Source: Govania unica (GTDB lineage: Bacteria; Pseudomonadota; Alphaproteobacteria; Sphingomonadales; Govanellaceae). From it: a DNA stretch of 64,000 nt. The stretch is taken from NCBI RefSeq assembly GCF_027920805.1, contig NZ_JANWOI010000001.1, positions 744,001 to 808,000 on the forward strand, in the 5' to 3' direction. Shown piece after piece: positions 1 to 8,197 of the stretch. A program made the translations under genes and the position numbers. Within the stretch, counting starts at the first letter, position 1; every line of letters starts with the position of its first letter. A model generated the notes under the pieces. That model saw only the letters and a program-made list of their open reading frames with translations, ran no database searches and was not told the origin of the DNA.

Positions 1-400
1 GCAGGCATTCACAATGCTGAAGGCCCGGTTCGCAGCCCTGGCGTTCCAGATAGTCATCAAGGGCCGCCGTCAAAATTTCCTGACTGCTCAGATGGCTATG
101 AGCGGACAAGAGGCGCAGTTTCAGATGGCGCTCACTGTCAAGACGCAAGGTCATCGCCACGCGAGGGGCTTGGGCGCTGTCTTTTTCCGGCTTGGCCGCC
201 CGGGGTTCGGGAATCACGGTTGCGACCGGCCTTGGCGCCGGGCGGGCATAGGTGGCCGAGAAGGAGCTGACGGGCGGAGCCGATGGCGTCGGGTCGCCGG
301 GCAGGTTGTGGGCGAGCGCGAAGGTGGCGCTTTCCTGGGCTGGTACGGCATGGCCCTTACGTGCGAGCAGGGAAGCGGAAAGACGGGCTACGGACTTCAT
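1..400 (-). CDS. Ribbon-helix-helix partner of the ParA-like ATPase (partial, C-terminus outside window)
   Basis: An open frame runs from an ATG at 400 to the left edge without a stop (133 codons visible). An AGGAG ribosome-binding site lies about 7 bases before the ATG, and the gene begins 13 bases after the stop of the ParA-like gene, so the two form an operon. The N-terminal 75 or so residues are rich in Pro and Ala and look disordered. From about residue 82 the sequence MTLRLDSERHLKLRLLSAHS followed by a helix starting SSQEILTAAL reads like a ribbon-helix-helix DNA-binding domain. A ParA without an N-terminal HTH paired with such a protein resembles type Ib (ParF/ParG) partition modules. 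That role is inferred, and the true C-terminus is not visible. Confidence 0.6.
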   Translation of the reverse strand, partial: MKSVARLSASLLARKGHAVPAQESATFALAHNLPGDPTPSAPPVSSFSATYARPAPRPVATVIPEPRAAKPEKDSAQAPRVAMTLRLDSERHLKLRLLSAHSHLSSQEILTAALDDYLERQGCEPGLQHCECL

Positions 401-413
401 ACAGTCTTGCTCC

Positions 414-1130
414 TCAGGATGCGGCGGCCTGGCGGCGGCCGAAACCGCCGGGCCGGGCTATGGCGTCACGCCGCACGGGCGCAGTTGACTGGAAGACCGT
501 GCGGCGGAAATTGCGCTCCAGACGGTCGCTGATATATTGCCAGAGCTCACCGACTTCGCGGGCCGAGGGGCCTTTGGGGTTGGTTTCCTGCACGGTGCGG
601 CCATCGATCATGCTGGAGGCGAAATCGGTGCGGTGATGCAGGGTGACGGGGGCCACCGTGCCATGTTGCGACAGCGCGATGGCGGCGTCGGCGGTGATGC
701 GCGCACGTGGCGTCGCGCCATTGACCACAAAGGTCACGGCCTTGCCGGAGCGGTCGGCGAGTTCCACCGTGGCTCCTGCGGCGCGCAAATCATGGGGGCT
801 CGGCCGGGTCGGCACGATCACGAGGTCCGAGACGGCGATCACGCTCTGGATCGCAAGGGTGATGGCGGGCGGGGTATCGATGATGGCAAGTTTGAACCCG
901 CGCGCCCGCAGATCATCCAGATCGCCAAGCAACCGGGAGATGGTGGTCTGGGCAAAAGCCGGGCTGTCTGCCGCGCGCTCGTTCCACCATTCCGAGAGAC
1001 TGCCCTGCGGGTCGGTGTCGAGGATCACAACCGGACCCGCGCCCGCGAGTTCGGCCTGAACAGCAATATGGCCGCTCAGGGTCGTCTTGCCGGAACCGCC
1101 TTTTTGCGAGGCAAATGCAATGACACGCAT
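414..1130 (-). CDS. ParA/MinD-type P-loop ATPase
   Basis: This 238-residue protein opens with the deviant Walker A motif KGGSGKT at residues 10-16, followed by the switch segment LDTDPQGSLSEW and the Walker B-like segment AIIDTPPA, all typical of ParA/Soj ATPases. It has no N-terminal helix-turn-helix, so it is the short ParA type. The start at 1130 has a GGAAG ribosome-binding site. The family forms ATP-dependent dimers on DNA that position a cargo such as a plasmid, chromosome region or protein cluster. The next gene encodes a putative DNA-binding partner. No parB-like gene or origin is visible, so the cargo is unknown. Confidence 0.85.
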   Translation of the reverse strand: MRVIAFASQKGGSGKTTLSGHIAVQAELAGAGPVVILDTDPQGSLSEWWNERAADSPAFAQTTISRLLGDLDDLRARGFKLAIIDTPPAITLAIQSVIAVSDLVIVPTRPSPHDLRAAGATVELADRSGKAVTFVVNGATPRARITADAAIALSQHGTVAPVTLHHRTDFASSMIDGRTVQETNPKGPSAREVGELWQYISDRLERNFRRTVFQSTAPVRRDAIARPGGFGRRQAAAS

Positions 1131-1416
1131 AGGTCTTCCTTCGCTTGTCCAAGATGTCAGTCAAGTATGCTGACGATTATTGTAAGAAGCGTAAAAGAAT
1201 GCCCGTTAACAAATAGTAAAACTAATAAATTTCTTGGTAATGATTGTTAATTTTTCGTTTTTTATTTTCTTATTATTTAAACGTGATTTGTATAAAATTT
1301 TATCTGGTCTGTTTTTCTTCGGTGCTGTCACGGCGGTTGCTTCATGGTCGTCGTGACGGCAGAATGACGCGCGTCGCGCGAGCCGTGCGCACCGCAAATA
1401 ACCCCACGGAGCAGTT
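1131..1416. promoter_or_regulatory. AT-rich divergent intergenic region
   Basis: The 286 bases between the ParA-like gene (minus) and the Sel1/SPOR gene (plus) must contain both promoters. The stretch from about 1195 to 1310 is far richer in A and T than its surroundings and contains several GTTAA words and long T runs. In type Ib partition systems the centromere often lies upstream of the ParA gene, so this region is a candidate binding site for the RHH partner. I see no clear array of iterons. Confidence 0.4.
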
Positions 1417-2526
1417 ATGAGACGGTCGAGCCTGAGCGGATTTTCCAAGTTTTCTCCGAATGTTAGGGCTTGTTTTCTGGCCGCTTTCATGGTTGGCGCA
1501 ACGGCCTTGCCGCTGGCGGCTGCGGGCATGCGCGAAGGTGTCGAAGCCTACAAAAGCGGTGATTATGCAGGCGCCCTCAAGGAATGGTTGCCGCTCGCGG
1601 AACAGGGCAATCCGAACGCGCTTTACAATGTGGCTCAGCTTTACCGTACCGGCAAAGGCGTTCCGAAAGATATCGCCCTCGCCGAAAAATTTTATCGCGA
1701 AGCGGCCGAACGCGGTCATGTGGCGGCTCAGGGTAATCTCGGCACGTTGTATTATTTTGCCTTTCCCGACTCGCCACGCGTGAAGCCGGCCTTTGAATGG
1801 TGGGAAAAAGCGGCGCGGAACGGCGATGGCCGCTCGCAATATATGCTTGGGGTGATGCTCTTTAACGGGTCGCAGGTGACGCGCGATCCGGTGCGCGCCT
1901 ATGCCTGGATGCGGCTCGCAAACGAATCCGGTGTGCCGGAGGCGGCCAAGGCTGAACAGCAGATGGTGCATACCATGTCGGTGAAGGATGTCTCCGAAGG
2001 TTATGCGCTGGCCCAGAAGATTGCCCCGGATAAGAAACTCAATCCCGCGCCGCCGGCCATGGGGGATGGCATTTCCGTTGCAGCGGCGGAGCCCGCAACT
2101 CCCGCGCCACGTGCGGTGACGAAGCCAGAACCCAAACCGGAGCCAGCCCCGAAGCCGGAGCCAGCTCCGAAGGCTGTCGCGAAACCCAAGCCAGAACCCA
2201 AGCCAGAACCCAAGCCAGAACCCAAGCCAGAACCCAAGCCAGAACCCAAGCCGCAACCGCAACCCACAATTGCCGGTGGCAGCGGCAGTTTCTTTGTTCA
2301 GGTGTCCGCGTCGGGCTCCGAGAGCGAGGCCAACACACTGCGTGGCCGCATCGAGAAAAAGGGTGGTCTGAACGGCGGCGGGGTGCGGGTTGCGCCGGCC
2401 GTGAAGGACAGCGGGGCGACGGTTTATCGGGTGCAGCTCGGCCCCTATGCCAGCCGCAAGGACGCGAACAGCCAATGCGCGCTGATGAAAAAGCAAAAGC
2501 AGAATTGCTTTGTGGTCAATGACTGA
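1417..2526 (+). CDS. Sel1-repeat and SPOR-domain envelope protein
   Basis: The 369-residue product has an N-terminal hydrophobic signal or anchor (about residues 15-36, ending in ALPLAAA). Sel1-like TPR repeats follow (for example YNVAQLYRTGKGVPKD, then AEKFYREAAERGHVAAQGNL). Next comes a Pro/Lys/Glu linker with tandem PKPE units (about residues 228-285), and then a C-terminal SPOR domain (about 290-369, FFVQVSASGSESEA to VYRVQLGPYASRKDA). SPOR domains bind denuded glycan in septal peptidoglycan, so an envelope or division-site role is likely. GGAG precedes the ATG. The next gene, a pseudokinase, follows in the same direction after about 50 bases. Confidence 0.85.
   Translation: MRRSSLSGFSKFSPNVRACFLAAFMVGATALPLAAAGMREGVEAYKSGDYAGALKEWLPLAEQGNPNALYNVAQLYRTGKGVPKDIALAEKFYREAAERGHVAAQGNLGTLYYFAFPDSPRVKPAFEWWEKAARNGDGRSQYMLGVMLFNGSQVTRDPVRAYAWMRLANESGVPEAAKAEQQMVHTMSVKDVSEGYALAQKIAPDKKLNPAPPAMGDGISVAAAEPATPAPRAVTKPEPKPEPAPKPEPAPKAVAKPKPEPKPEPKPEPKPEPKPEPKPQPQPTIAGGSGSFFVQVSASGSESEANTLRGRIEKKGGLNGGGVRVAPAVKDSGATVYRVQLGPYASRKDANSQCALMKKQKQNCFVVND
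2185..2256 (+). repeat. 12-bp tandem repeat encoding PKPE units
   Basis: The unit CCCAAGCCAGAA occurs five times without change from 2185 to 2244 and once as CCCAAGCCGCAA (2245-2256). It lies in frame and encodes the stiff PKPE linker between the Sel1 and SPOR parts. The identical copies suggest recent slippage, so the copy number may vary between strains. Confidence 0.95.
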
Positions 2527-2578
2527 TCTTACTTGCTGGGGGGTGAGTTTAACGCGCTCTTAACCCTGTTCTGCTTTG

Positions 2579-4663
2579 ATGCTCATGTCTCTGAAATCTC
2601 TGAAGACCATGAGTAAGCAGGTGGGCCCCCTGTCGAGCGAAACCCAAAGCACGGAAGTTCTTATCGAAGATCGTTATGCCGTCGATGTCGCGTTGCCCAT
2701 GACGCAGTTTGACACGGTGGGAGCGATGGCCGTGGCTGCGCGCGATGTGATTGACCCCCGGCGCAAGCTTTACGCCCTGGTGCAGCGTCACGGCGTGCCG
2801 CGCCGCACCAGTGTGGCAGCGAAACTGGTGGGCCGCACGGTGCCTGGCCTCTTGACCCTGCGGGGGGAAGGTATTGTCAGCCTGTCCGACCGTGACGGCT
2901 TTGGCCAGCGGTTGGTTTCGGTTCTGGATTTTCCGGCGGGGGGGCCTGTGGTTGATAATCCTGCACGGTTCCAGGCCTTTCCTGACCGGGTGATCCGGGA
3001 ACAGATCGCCCCGCAACTGGCGGCGGCGCTTGGAGTGCTCGAGACGCTCGGCATTGCTCATCGCAGCATTTCACTGTCCACGCTCTATTACCGCGATAAA
3101 GACCGCCGGGAAATTGTCCTTGGCGAATGTTTCTCGGCCCCGCCCGCCTATCATCAGTCCCCGGCCTATGAACCGATCGAGCGTGCCCTCGCTGATCCGG
3201 CCGGACGTGGCAGTGGCGATACGGCCTGTGATACCTATGCGCTGGGCACAACCCTGATGTCGTTGTTTCTCGGCCGCGATGTCGGGCTTGTGGAGGACGG
3301 CGAGCAGCTGCGGCAGCTTGAGGCACGTATTCGCCTGGGGTCTTATTGGGCCCTTGGCGGCTCGAACGAACTCGGCGGCGCCATCGGTGAATTGTTGCGC
3401 GGCCTGATGGAAGACAATGCTACCAAACGTTGGGATCCCGAAGAGGTCAAGCGGTGGGCGGACGGTCTTTATGGTCGCAAAGCGGTGAGCGATCCCGGCT
3501 GGACCATGGTGCGCCCGGCGATTTTCCGTGACAAAAGTTATAAGGATCGCCGCGGTCTGGCGCTCGCTTTTCTTGAATTTCCCAAAGAGGCGGTCATCTT
3601 TGCCAGCAGCGATCGCTTTCACCATTGGATCGACAAGGCGTTGGCCGAAGGCCCGACACGGGAATGGCTCGACCGCGCTTTCGATATTCGCAGAATAGCG
3701 CCTGACAGTGCGCTCAGTGCTGCCGAGGAACGACTGGCCATGGCCCGCTTCATGGCGGTGTTTTTCGCGGAAGGCCCGATCATTTATGGCGCCTTGCGGT
3801 TCTGTCCCGATGGCATCGACGTCTATCTTGCCATGATGTTTGCCGAGGCCGACAGTGAGCGGTTCGATCTGCTGCGTGAGCTGATCGGGCGTGGCCGCCT
3901 GCCGATCTTGCTGGAAATCCTGGCCGGCCGCTCGCCCGCCCTCAAGATCGGTATGGGGCGCATGATGATGTTGATGTCTGAAGGCAACAAGCCGGGGCTC
4001 GGCCATGGCTTCGAACGCTGTCTTTATGAATTCAACAAGACGTTGCCCTGCCAAAGCGCCAAACTGCGCGCAACCTACGTGGATGATCTGCGCAAGCTCG
4101 TGATCGGGCTTGAGGAGGCGGCCGGGCGCGGGGAGGTTGGGGCCAGTGTCATCGATCCTCATATCGCGGCCTTCGCGCTCCGTAATTCGGCCAATCTTGA
4201 GGGGGCTTTTACCCGGCTTTCGATGCTCACCGATCAGGCGGAGGCATATTTGCTTGAAACTGTGCGGCTTTTGGGGCTTTTGCAGCAAAAACATTACCCG
4301 CAGGCGTTGAAGAAACTGACGGCCGCCCTGTTGCCGGCCTTGAAACGCCCGGTTGAAAAACTCAAAAGCGTGAGCCGGCGCACTCAGGCCATGAAGGCGC
4401 TGCAGGCGCTGGCGGAGGAGGGCAATCTGATGCGGATCGGCAGCGAACTGAATTTGAAGGCCCTTAAAGACCGTGACGCGCGCGAATTTAAGACGGCGCA
4501 ACAGCAGGTGCAGGTTTTGGGCAAATGGCAAAAGCGCCTTGATGTGCCGATCGTTGCCAGTGATGCGCAGGTGCGGAATCTGGGAGGACGGATTGCTGCC
4601 TATTGTTCCTATGCGATGTTAGTGGCGGTTGCCGTGACCGTTTTCTCTCGTTTTAATCTCTAG
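2579..4663 (+). CDS. Large degenerate protein kinase (pseudokinase) with C-terminal membrane anchor
   Basis: The 694-residue product has a kinase-like fold in its first 310 residues but lacks the catalytic residues. Counting from the ATG at 2609, the HRD loop reads HRS (151-153) within HRSISLSTLYY, the DFG position reads GEC (172-174), and no VAIK lysine is apparent. The helix-F segment DTYALGTTLMSLF (from 208) is preserved. The remainder is helical with no family I recognise, and the last 20 or so residues form one membrane segment (YCSYAMLVAVAVTVFSRF). The start is uncertain: a TTG at 2576 and ATGs at 2579, 2585 and 2609 are in frame, and none has a strong Shine-Dalgarno. It is probably co-transcribed with the membrane protein 8 bases downstream. 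Confidence 0.75.
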   Translation: MLMSLKSLKTMSKQVGPLSSETQSTEVLIEDRYAVDVALPMTQFDTVGAMAVAARDVIDPRRKLYALVQRHGVPRRTSVAAKLVGRTVPGLLTLRGEGIVSLSDRDGFGQRLVSVLDFPAGGPVVDNPARFQAFPDRVIREQIAPQLAAALGVLETLGIAHRSISLSTLYYRDKDRREIVLGECFSAPPAYHQSPAYEPIERALADPAGRGSGDTACDTYALGTTLMSLFLGRDVGLVEDGEQLRQLEARIRLGSYWALGGSNELGGAIGELLRGLMEDNATKRWDPEEVKRWADGLYGRKAVSDPGWTMVRPAIFRDKSYKDRRGLALAFLEFPKEAVIFASSDRFHHWIDKALAEGPTREWLDRAFDIRRIAPDSALSAAEERLAMARFMAVFFAEGPIIYGALRFCPDGIDVYLAMMFAEADSERFDLLRELIGRGRLPILLEILAGRSPALKIGMGRMMMLMSEGNKPGLGHGFERCLYEFNKTLPCQSAKLRATYVDDLRKLVIGLEEAAGRGEVGASVIDPHIAAFALRNSANLEGAFTRLSMLTDQAEAYLLETVRLLGLLQQKHYPQALKKLTAALLPALKRPVEKLKSVSRRTQAMKALQALAEEGNLMRIGSELNLKALKDRDAREFKTAQQQVQVLGKWQKRLDVPIVASDAQVRNLGGRIAAYCSYAMLVAVAVTVFSRFNL

Positions 4664-4671
4664 AGGCTGGA

Positions 4672-5304
4672 ATGGCGCGCAGACCGCAACCCATGCAACG
4701 ATCTACCGGAACGGCCGCTGCACCGGCGCGTAGTGGGGCTTCTCCCCGTCCGGCAGCTACAGCTGCGGAAAACTACAGTGGCGCCCTTGGTGTGCTGGTC
4801 ACGCTGATCGGGCTAATGTGTTTTGCTTTGCCCACATTCATTGTGTTTTTTGGCGGCATGGTGCCAAGCTGGGTCGCTTTCATCGTCGATGACCGCCGGT
4901 CGCCCTATCGCTTGAATGTCATCGCCGCCTGTAACCTTGCCGGGGTCGTTCCTTATCTTGCTCTGTTATGGTCTCAGGGCCACAGTCTCGCTTATGCCAT
5001 GCAGCTTTTGAGCGGTGTTTATGCCTGGGCAACCATGTTCATGGGCGCCGTCGCGGGCTTTGCCATTCTTTGGGTCGGGCCGCATCTGGCCGCCATATTT
5101 TACAACATGGATGCGGTCAAGCAACGGCAGTCGCTTGATGTCATGCGGCGGGCCTTGATCGAGGAATGGGGGCCGGATGTGTTGCCACCGCCCGAAAAAC
5201 GCGTGCCGGACAAAAAGCCTGCCACCGCGACGGTTGGCAAAGGCGCGGGCGAACAGAAAGCGACGTCTCCAACGGAAGACGCCGCTGTGAAAGAAGCCCG
5301 CTGA
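4672..5304 (+). CDS. Small multi-pass membrane protein, partner of the pseudokinase
   Basis: The 210-residue product has a Pro/Ala/Arg-rich N-terminus of about 35 residues. Three to four hydrophobic segments follow (roughly 40-65, 75-95, 100-120 and 122-145), then a polar Lys/Pro/Glu-rich tail. I recognise no family. It starts 8 bases after the pseudokinase stop and is preceded by a GAGG-like site, so translation is probably coupled. The two products plausibly form one inner-membrane complex with the kinase-like domain in the cytoplasm. The gene ends one base before the convergent rpoH stop. Confidence 0.7.
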   Translation: MARRPQPMQRSTGTAAAPARSGASPRPAATAAENYSGALGVLVTLIGLMCFALPTFIVFFGGMVPSWVAFIVDDRRSPYRLNVIAACNLAGVVPYLALLWSQGHSLAYAMQLLSGVYAWATMFMGAVAGFAILWVGPHLAAIFYNMDAVKQRQSLDVMRRALIEEWGPDVLPPPEKRVPDKKPATATVGKGAGEQKATSPTEDAAVKEAR

Positions 5305-5305
5305 A

Positions 5306-6211
5306 TTAGGCGTCAGGCCCCGGCAACATGCCCGGGCCGTGTTTTTCCAAAGCCAGATGCTTCATGGATTTTTGCAGCTTTTCAAAGGCGCGCACTTCGA
5401 TCTGACGCACCCGTTCCCGGCTGATGTCATAGACCTTGCTCAGATCCTCAAGGGTGGCCGGGTCTTCCTTCAGGCGGCGTTCGGTCAGGATGTGACGCTC
5501 GCGCTCGTTGAGGGTGGCCATGGCTTCGTTCAGAAGCGACATGCGCTGCTGATATTCGTCGCGGTCGGCGATGACCACGTCCTGGGTCTCGCGGTCGTCT
5601 TCAAGCCAGTCCTGCCATTCGCCTTCGCCATCGATGCGCATGGGCGCGTTCAGGGAATGGTCGGCGCCGCTCATGCGCTGTTCCATGCTGATCACGTCAG
5701 CGGTCGAGACATCAAGCGTGCGGGCGATTTCCTCCACCTGTTCGGGGCGTAGCTGGCCCTGATCGATGGTTTGAATCTGGCCCTTCAGGCGGCGCAGGTT
5801 GAAGAACAGTTTTTTCTGGGCCGCCGTGGTGCCGATTTTCACCAGCGACCAGGAGCGCAGGATATATTCCTGAATGGCAGCCCTAATCCACCACATGGCA
5901 TAAGTGGCAAGGCGGAAGCCGCGATCGGGATCAAAACGCTTGACCGCCTGCATCATGCCAAGATTGCCCTCGGCGATCAGTTCACCGACCGGCAGGCCAT
6001 AACCGCGATAGCCCATGGCGATCTTGGCCACGAGACGGAGATGGCTGGTGACAAGCTTATGCGCCGATTCCGTATTGCCATGCTCACGCCAGGCTTTGGC
6101 GAGCATGAATTCTTCCTCGGCGGCGAGCATGGGAAATTTGCGGATTTCCTGGAGATAACGCGACAGGCTGCCGTCCGGTGAAACGGCGGGTAAATTGAAA
6201 GTTCTTGCCAT
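5306..6211 (-). CDS. rpoH: RNA polymerase sigma factor RpoH (sigma-32)
   Basis: The 301-residue product directs RNA polymerase to heat-shock and envelope-stress promoters. Region 1.2 (LSRYLQEIRKFPMLAAEEE), region 2 (LRLVAKIAMGYRGYGLPVGE, ATYAMWWIRAAIQEYILRSW) and region 4.2 (YDISRERVRQIEVRAFEKL) are all clear, and the short sequence between them fits RpoH. I chose the start at 6211 (MARTFNLPAV) because AGGGGAG lies 7 bases upstream. A frame extending to 6277 lacks such a site. Alphaproteobacteria often carry more than one rpoH, and only this one is in the window. Confidence 0.95.
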   Translation of the reverse strand: MARTFNLPAVSPDGSLSRYLQEIRKFPMLAAEEEFMLAKAWREHGNTESAHKLVTSHLRLVAKIAMGYRGYGLPVGELIAEGNLGMMQAVKRFDPDRGFRLATYAMWWIRAAIQEYILRSWSLVKIGTTAAQKKLFFNLRRLKGQIQTIDQGQLRPEQVEEIARTLDVSTADVISMEQRMSGADHSLNAPMRIDGEGEWQDWLEDDRETQDVVIADRDEYQQRMSLLNEAMATLNERERHILTERRLKEDPATLEDLSKVYDISRERVRQIEVRAFEKLQKSMKHLALEKHGPGMLPGPDA

Positions 6212-6339
6212 GTCTGTTCTCCCCTTTCGGCCTTGAGGCCACAACCAATAGTTTAGAACTCTTCCAGAGTAACTCAAGACCGCCCGTTTGTCAAAGTCAG
6301 TCCCAATACTGCTTATCCTGTCGTGCGTTGGTGCCGTTT

Positions 6340-7326
6340 TTATAAGCCCTCTAAACTCTCAAGAAGGCAACTAATGTCAGATGGGTAGCCGGTTTCAAAT
6401 TTCAAGGTTTCCCCTGTTGCAGGATGGACGAATCCGATCACTGTTGCGTGAAGGGCCTGACGTGGAAAATTTTGCAATTCGGCTTTGAGTTCTGCGCTCA
6501 AGCCCCGTACGTGGCGGGTCAGGCGGCCATAGGTGCTGTCGCCTAACAGAGGATGCCCAAGATGGGTCATATGCACCCGGATCTGATGGGTGCGTCCGGT
6601 TTCAAGACGGCATTCCACCAGGGCGGCCACCGGCTTTTCCTGTGGGCCAAAGCGCCGCAGGGTGCGGTAATGGGTCACCGCATGCTTGCCGCCGGATTTG
6701 ACGATGGCCATTTTCTGGCGGTTGCTCGGATGGCGGCCGATGGCCCCCTCGACCCGGCCGGACGGCGGCATGGGCGCGCCCCAGACGATGGCATGATAGA
6801 CGCGATCGAGATCATGACGGGCAAACTGCTCGGCGAGCCCGAGATGGGCCTCGTCGGTTTTCGCCACTACCATGAGCCCGCTTGTGTCCTTATCGATGCG
6901 GTGGACGATGCCGGGCCGCAGCGGGCCACCGATCCCCGACAGGTGCTCGCCGCAATGATGAATAAGGGCGTTCACGAGCGTGCTTTCCAGACTGCCGGGC
7001 GCCGGATGCACCACAAGCCCCGCCGGTTTGTTGATGACCATGAGATGCGCGTCCTCATAGACGATCTCAAGCGGGATATCCTGTCCGCGCGGCAGCGGAT
7101 CGACCGGCGGCGGCACATGGAGCGTCACCCGCTGCCCGGCCTTGATCTTGAGTGAGGTGCTCGCGGCGGCGGTGCCGTCGATCAGCACCTGTCCGGTGGC
7201 GATCAGGTCTTGAATCCGGCTGCGCGACAGGCTGGTCAGGCGCGCGGCGAGCACGCGGTCAAGCCGCTGCCCGGCGTCCTCCGGCAGGGTTTCAAGGTCG
7301 AAATTCTGGTCTGATATGTCGGTCAT
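6340..7326 (-). CDS. rluD: 23S rRNA pseudouridine synthase RluD-type
   Basis: The 328-residue enzyme has an N-terminal S4 RNA-binding domain (about 18-75, RLDRVLAARLTSLSRSRIQD). A RluA-family catalytic domain follows, with the signature HRIDKDTSGLMVVAKT and catalytic aspartate D145. The RTHQIRVHM motif is also present. RluD isomerises uridines in helix 69 of 23S rRNA; length and S4 domain favour RluD over RluA or RluC. The gene lies upstream of rpoH on the same strand with a gap of about 130 bases, and is divergent from the DUF6476-like gene. Confidence 0.9.
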   Translation of the reverse strand: MTDISDQNFDLETLPEDAGQRLDRVLAARLTSLSRSRIQDLIATGQVLIDGTAAASTSLKIKAGQRVTLHVPPPVDPLPRGQDIPLEIVYEDAHLMVINKPAGLVVHPAPGSLESTLVNALIHHCGEHLSGIGGPLRPGIVHRIDKDTSGLMVVAKTDEAHLGLAEQFARHDLDRVYHAIVWGAPMPPSGRVEGAIGRHPSNRQKMAIVKSGGKHAVTHYRTLRRFGPQEKPVAALVECRLETGRTHQIRVHMTHLGHPLLGDSTYGRLTRHVRGLSAELKAELQNFPRQALHATVIGFVHPATGETLKFETGYPSDISCLLESLEGL

Positions 7327-7412
7327 GAGCCTTTGGTGACAGAGAAATCTGTTCCCTTCAAGACTGTTGATTTAAGGTGACGCCAGATTGCCCCTGTTTG
7401 CATGAGGATGTC

Positions 7413-7802
7413 ATGGCCCCGAATATCGATCCCCGCGCTATTCCCGAACTGTCGCCGCAGGAACGCCGCCTGCAACGCATCCTCAAGGGGGTGGTGGCCG
7501 TGCTCACCCTGCTGATTCTGGTCGTGCTTGGGGTCTTGGTCTATAAAATGATCACCGGGGGCAAAAATAAAGCTCCGAAGTCAGAGATTGCAGCTAAACA
7601 AACCATGGTTCCGGCAGGCGCGAGCTTTGGTGTGCGTGAGGTGGCCCTGCCGAAGGGCGGAGAGCTTATTGAAACCACCCTCGAGTCCAGCACCCTCCTG
7701 TTGCAGATCGAAGGCGAGGACGGCGTCGATCAGGTGATCGTGCTCGATGCCATGAGCGGGGTTGAACGCGGCCGCTTTGTGCTGAAAGCAGTGAAGAACT
7801 GA
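7413..7802 (+). CDS. Single-pass membrane protein, DUF6476-like
   Basis: The 129-residue product has a short cytoplasmic N-terminus (MAPNIDPRAIPELSPQERRL), one transmembrane helix (about residues 27-50, VVAVLTLLILVVLGVLVYKM) and a small periplasmic domain ending in GRFVLKAVKN. I chose the ATG at 7413 because GAGGA lies just upstream; an in-frame ATG-like start at 7377 has no such support. The similarity to DUF6476 is from memory of alphaproteobacterial annotation, and the function is unknown. Its stop overlaps the start of the JAMM protease gene (TGATG), so the two are translationally coupled. Confidence 0.75.
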   Translation: MAPNIDPRAIPELSPQERRLQRILKGVVAVLTLLILVVLGVLVYKMITGGKNKAPKSEIAAKQTMVPAGASFGVREVALPKGGELIETTLESSTLLLQIEGEDGVDQVIVLDAMSGVERGRFVLKAVKN

Positions 7803-8197
7803 TGACCCTGTCCCTGAGCCTCAGCGACCGGCAGCAGATTGCAGAGGCGGCACAGGCCGCCTTTCCTCAGGAATGCTGCGGCTTGCTGATCGGCACGGAC
7901 GGAAGGGTCAACCGCGTTGTCGCCGCAAGAAATCTCCGGGCCGAGCCGGACAGGTTCGAACTGGACCCGGCGCTGCATCTTAAAATTCAGCGCGAACTGC
8001 GCGGTACGGCCGAGCGGGTGATCGGGCATTATCATTCACATCCGAACGGCCACGCCCTGCCGTCTCAGGTCGACCTTGCGGAGGCTTATGATCCCGGCCT
8101 GGTCTGGGTGATCGCCGCGACGGACGGGCAGGCGGTGGAGATCGCCGCCTTTGAGTTCGACGGCACCGAGTTCAAGGCGCTGGCCCTTACGCCTTGA
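7802..8197 (+). CDS. JAMM/MPN+ zinc metalloprotease domain protein
   Basis: The 131-residue protein is a single JAB/MPN domain with a complete catalytic set: E24 in FPQECCGLLIG, then H78, H80, S88 and D91 in GHYHSHPNGHALPSQVD. Bacterial stand-alone JAMM proteins remove C-terminal extensions from ubiquitin-like sulfur carriers (as in the Mec+/CysO systems) or act as peptidases. No sulfur carrier or E1-like gene lies nearby, so the substrate cannot be read from context. The start is coupled to the upstream DUF6476-like gene. The 3' end overlaps the convergent FliK-like gene by 11 bases. Confidence 0.85.
   Translation: MTLSLSLSDRQQIAEAAQAAFPQECCGLLIGTDGRVNRVVAARNLRAEPDRFELDPALHLKIQRELRGTAERVIGHYHSHPNGHALPSQVDLAEAYDPGLVWVIAATDGQAVEIAAFEFDGTEFKALALTP

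Noticed and set aside
2001-2267. Minus-strand frames with long Gly-Ser-Leu or Val-Leu-Ala-Trp repeats
   Set aside because: They are the antisense reading of the PKPE-coding tandem repeat inside the Sel1/SPOR gene.
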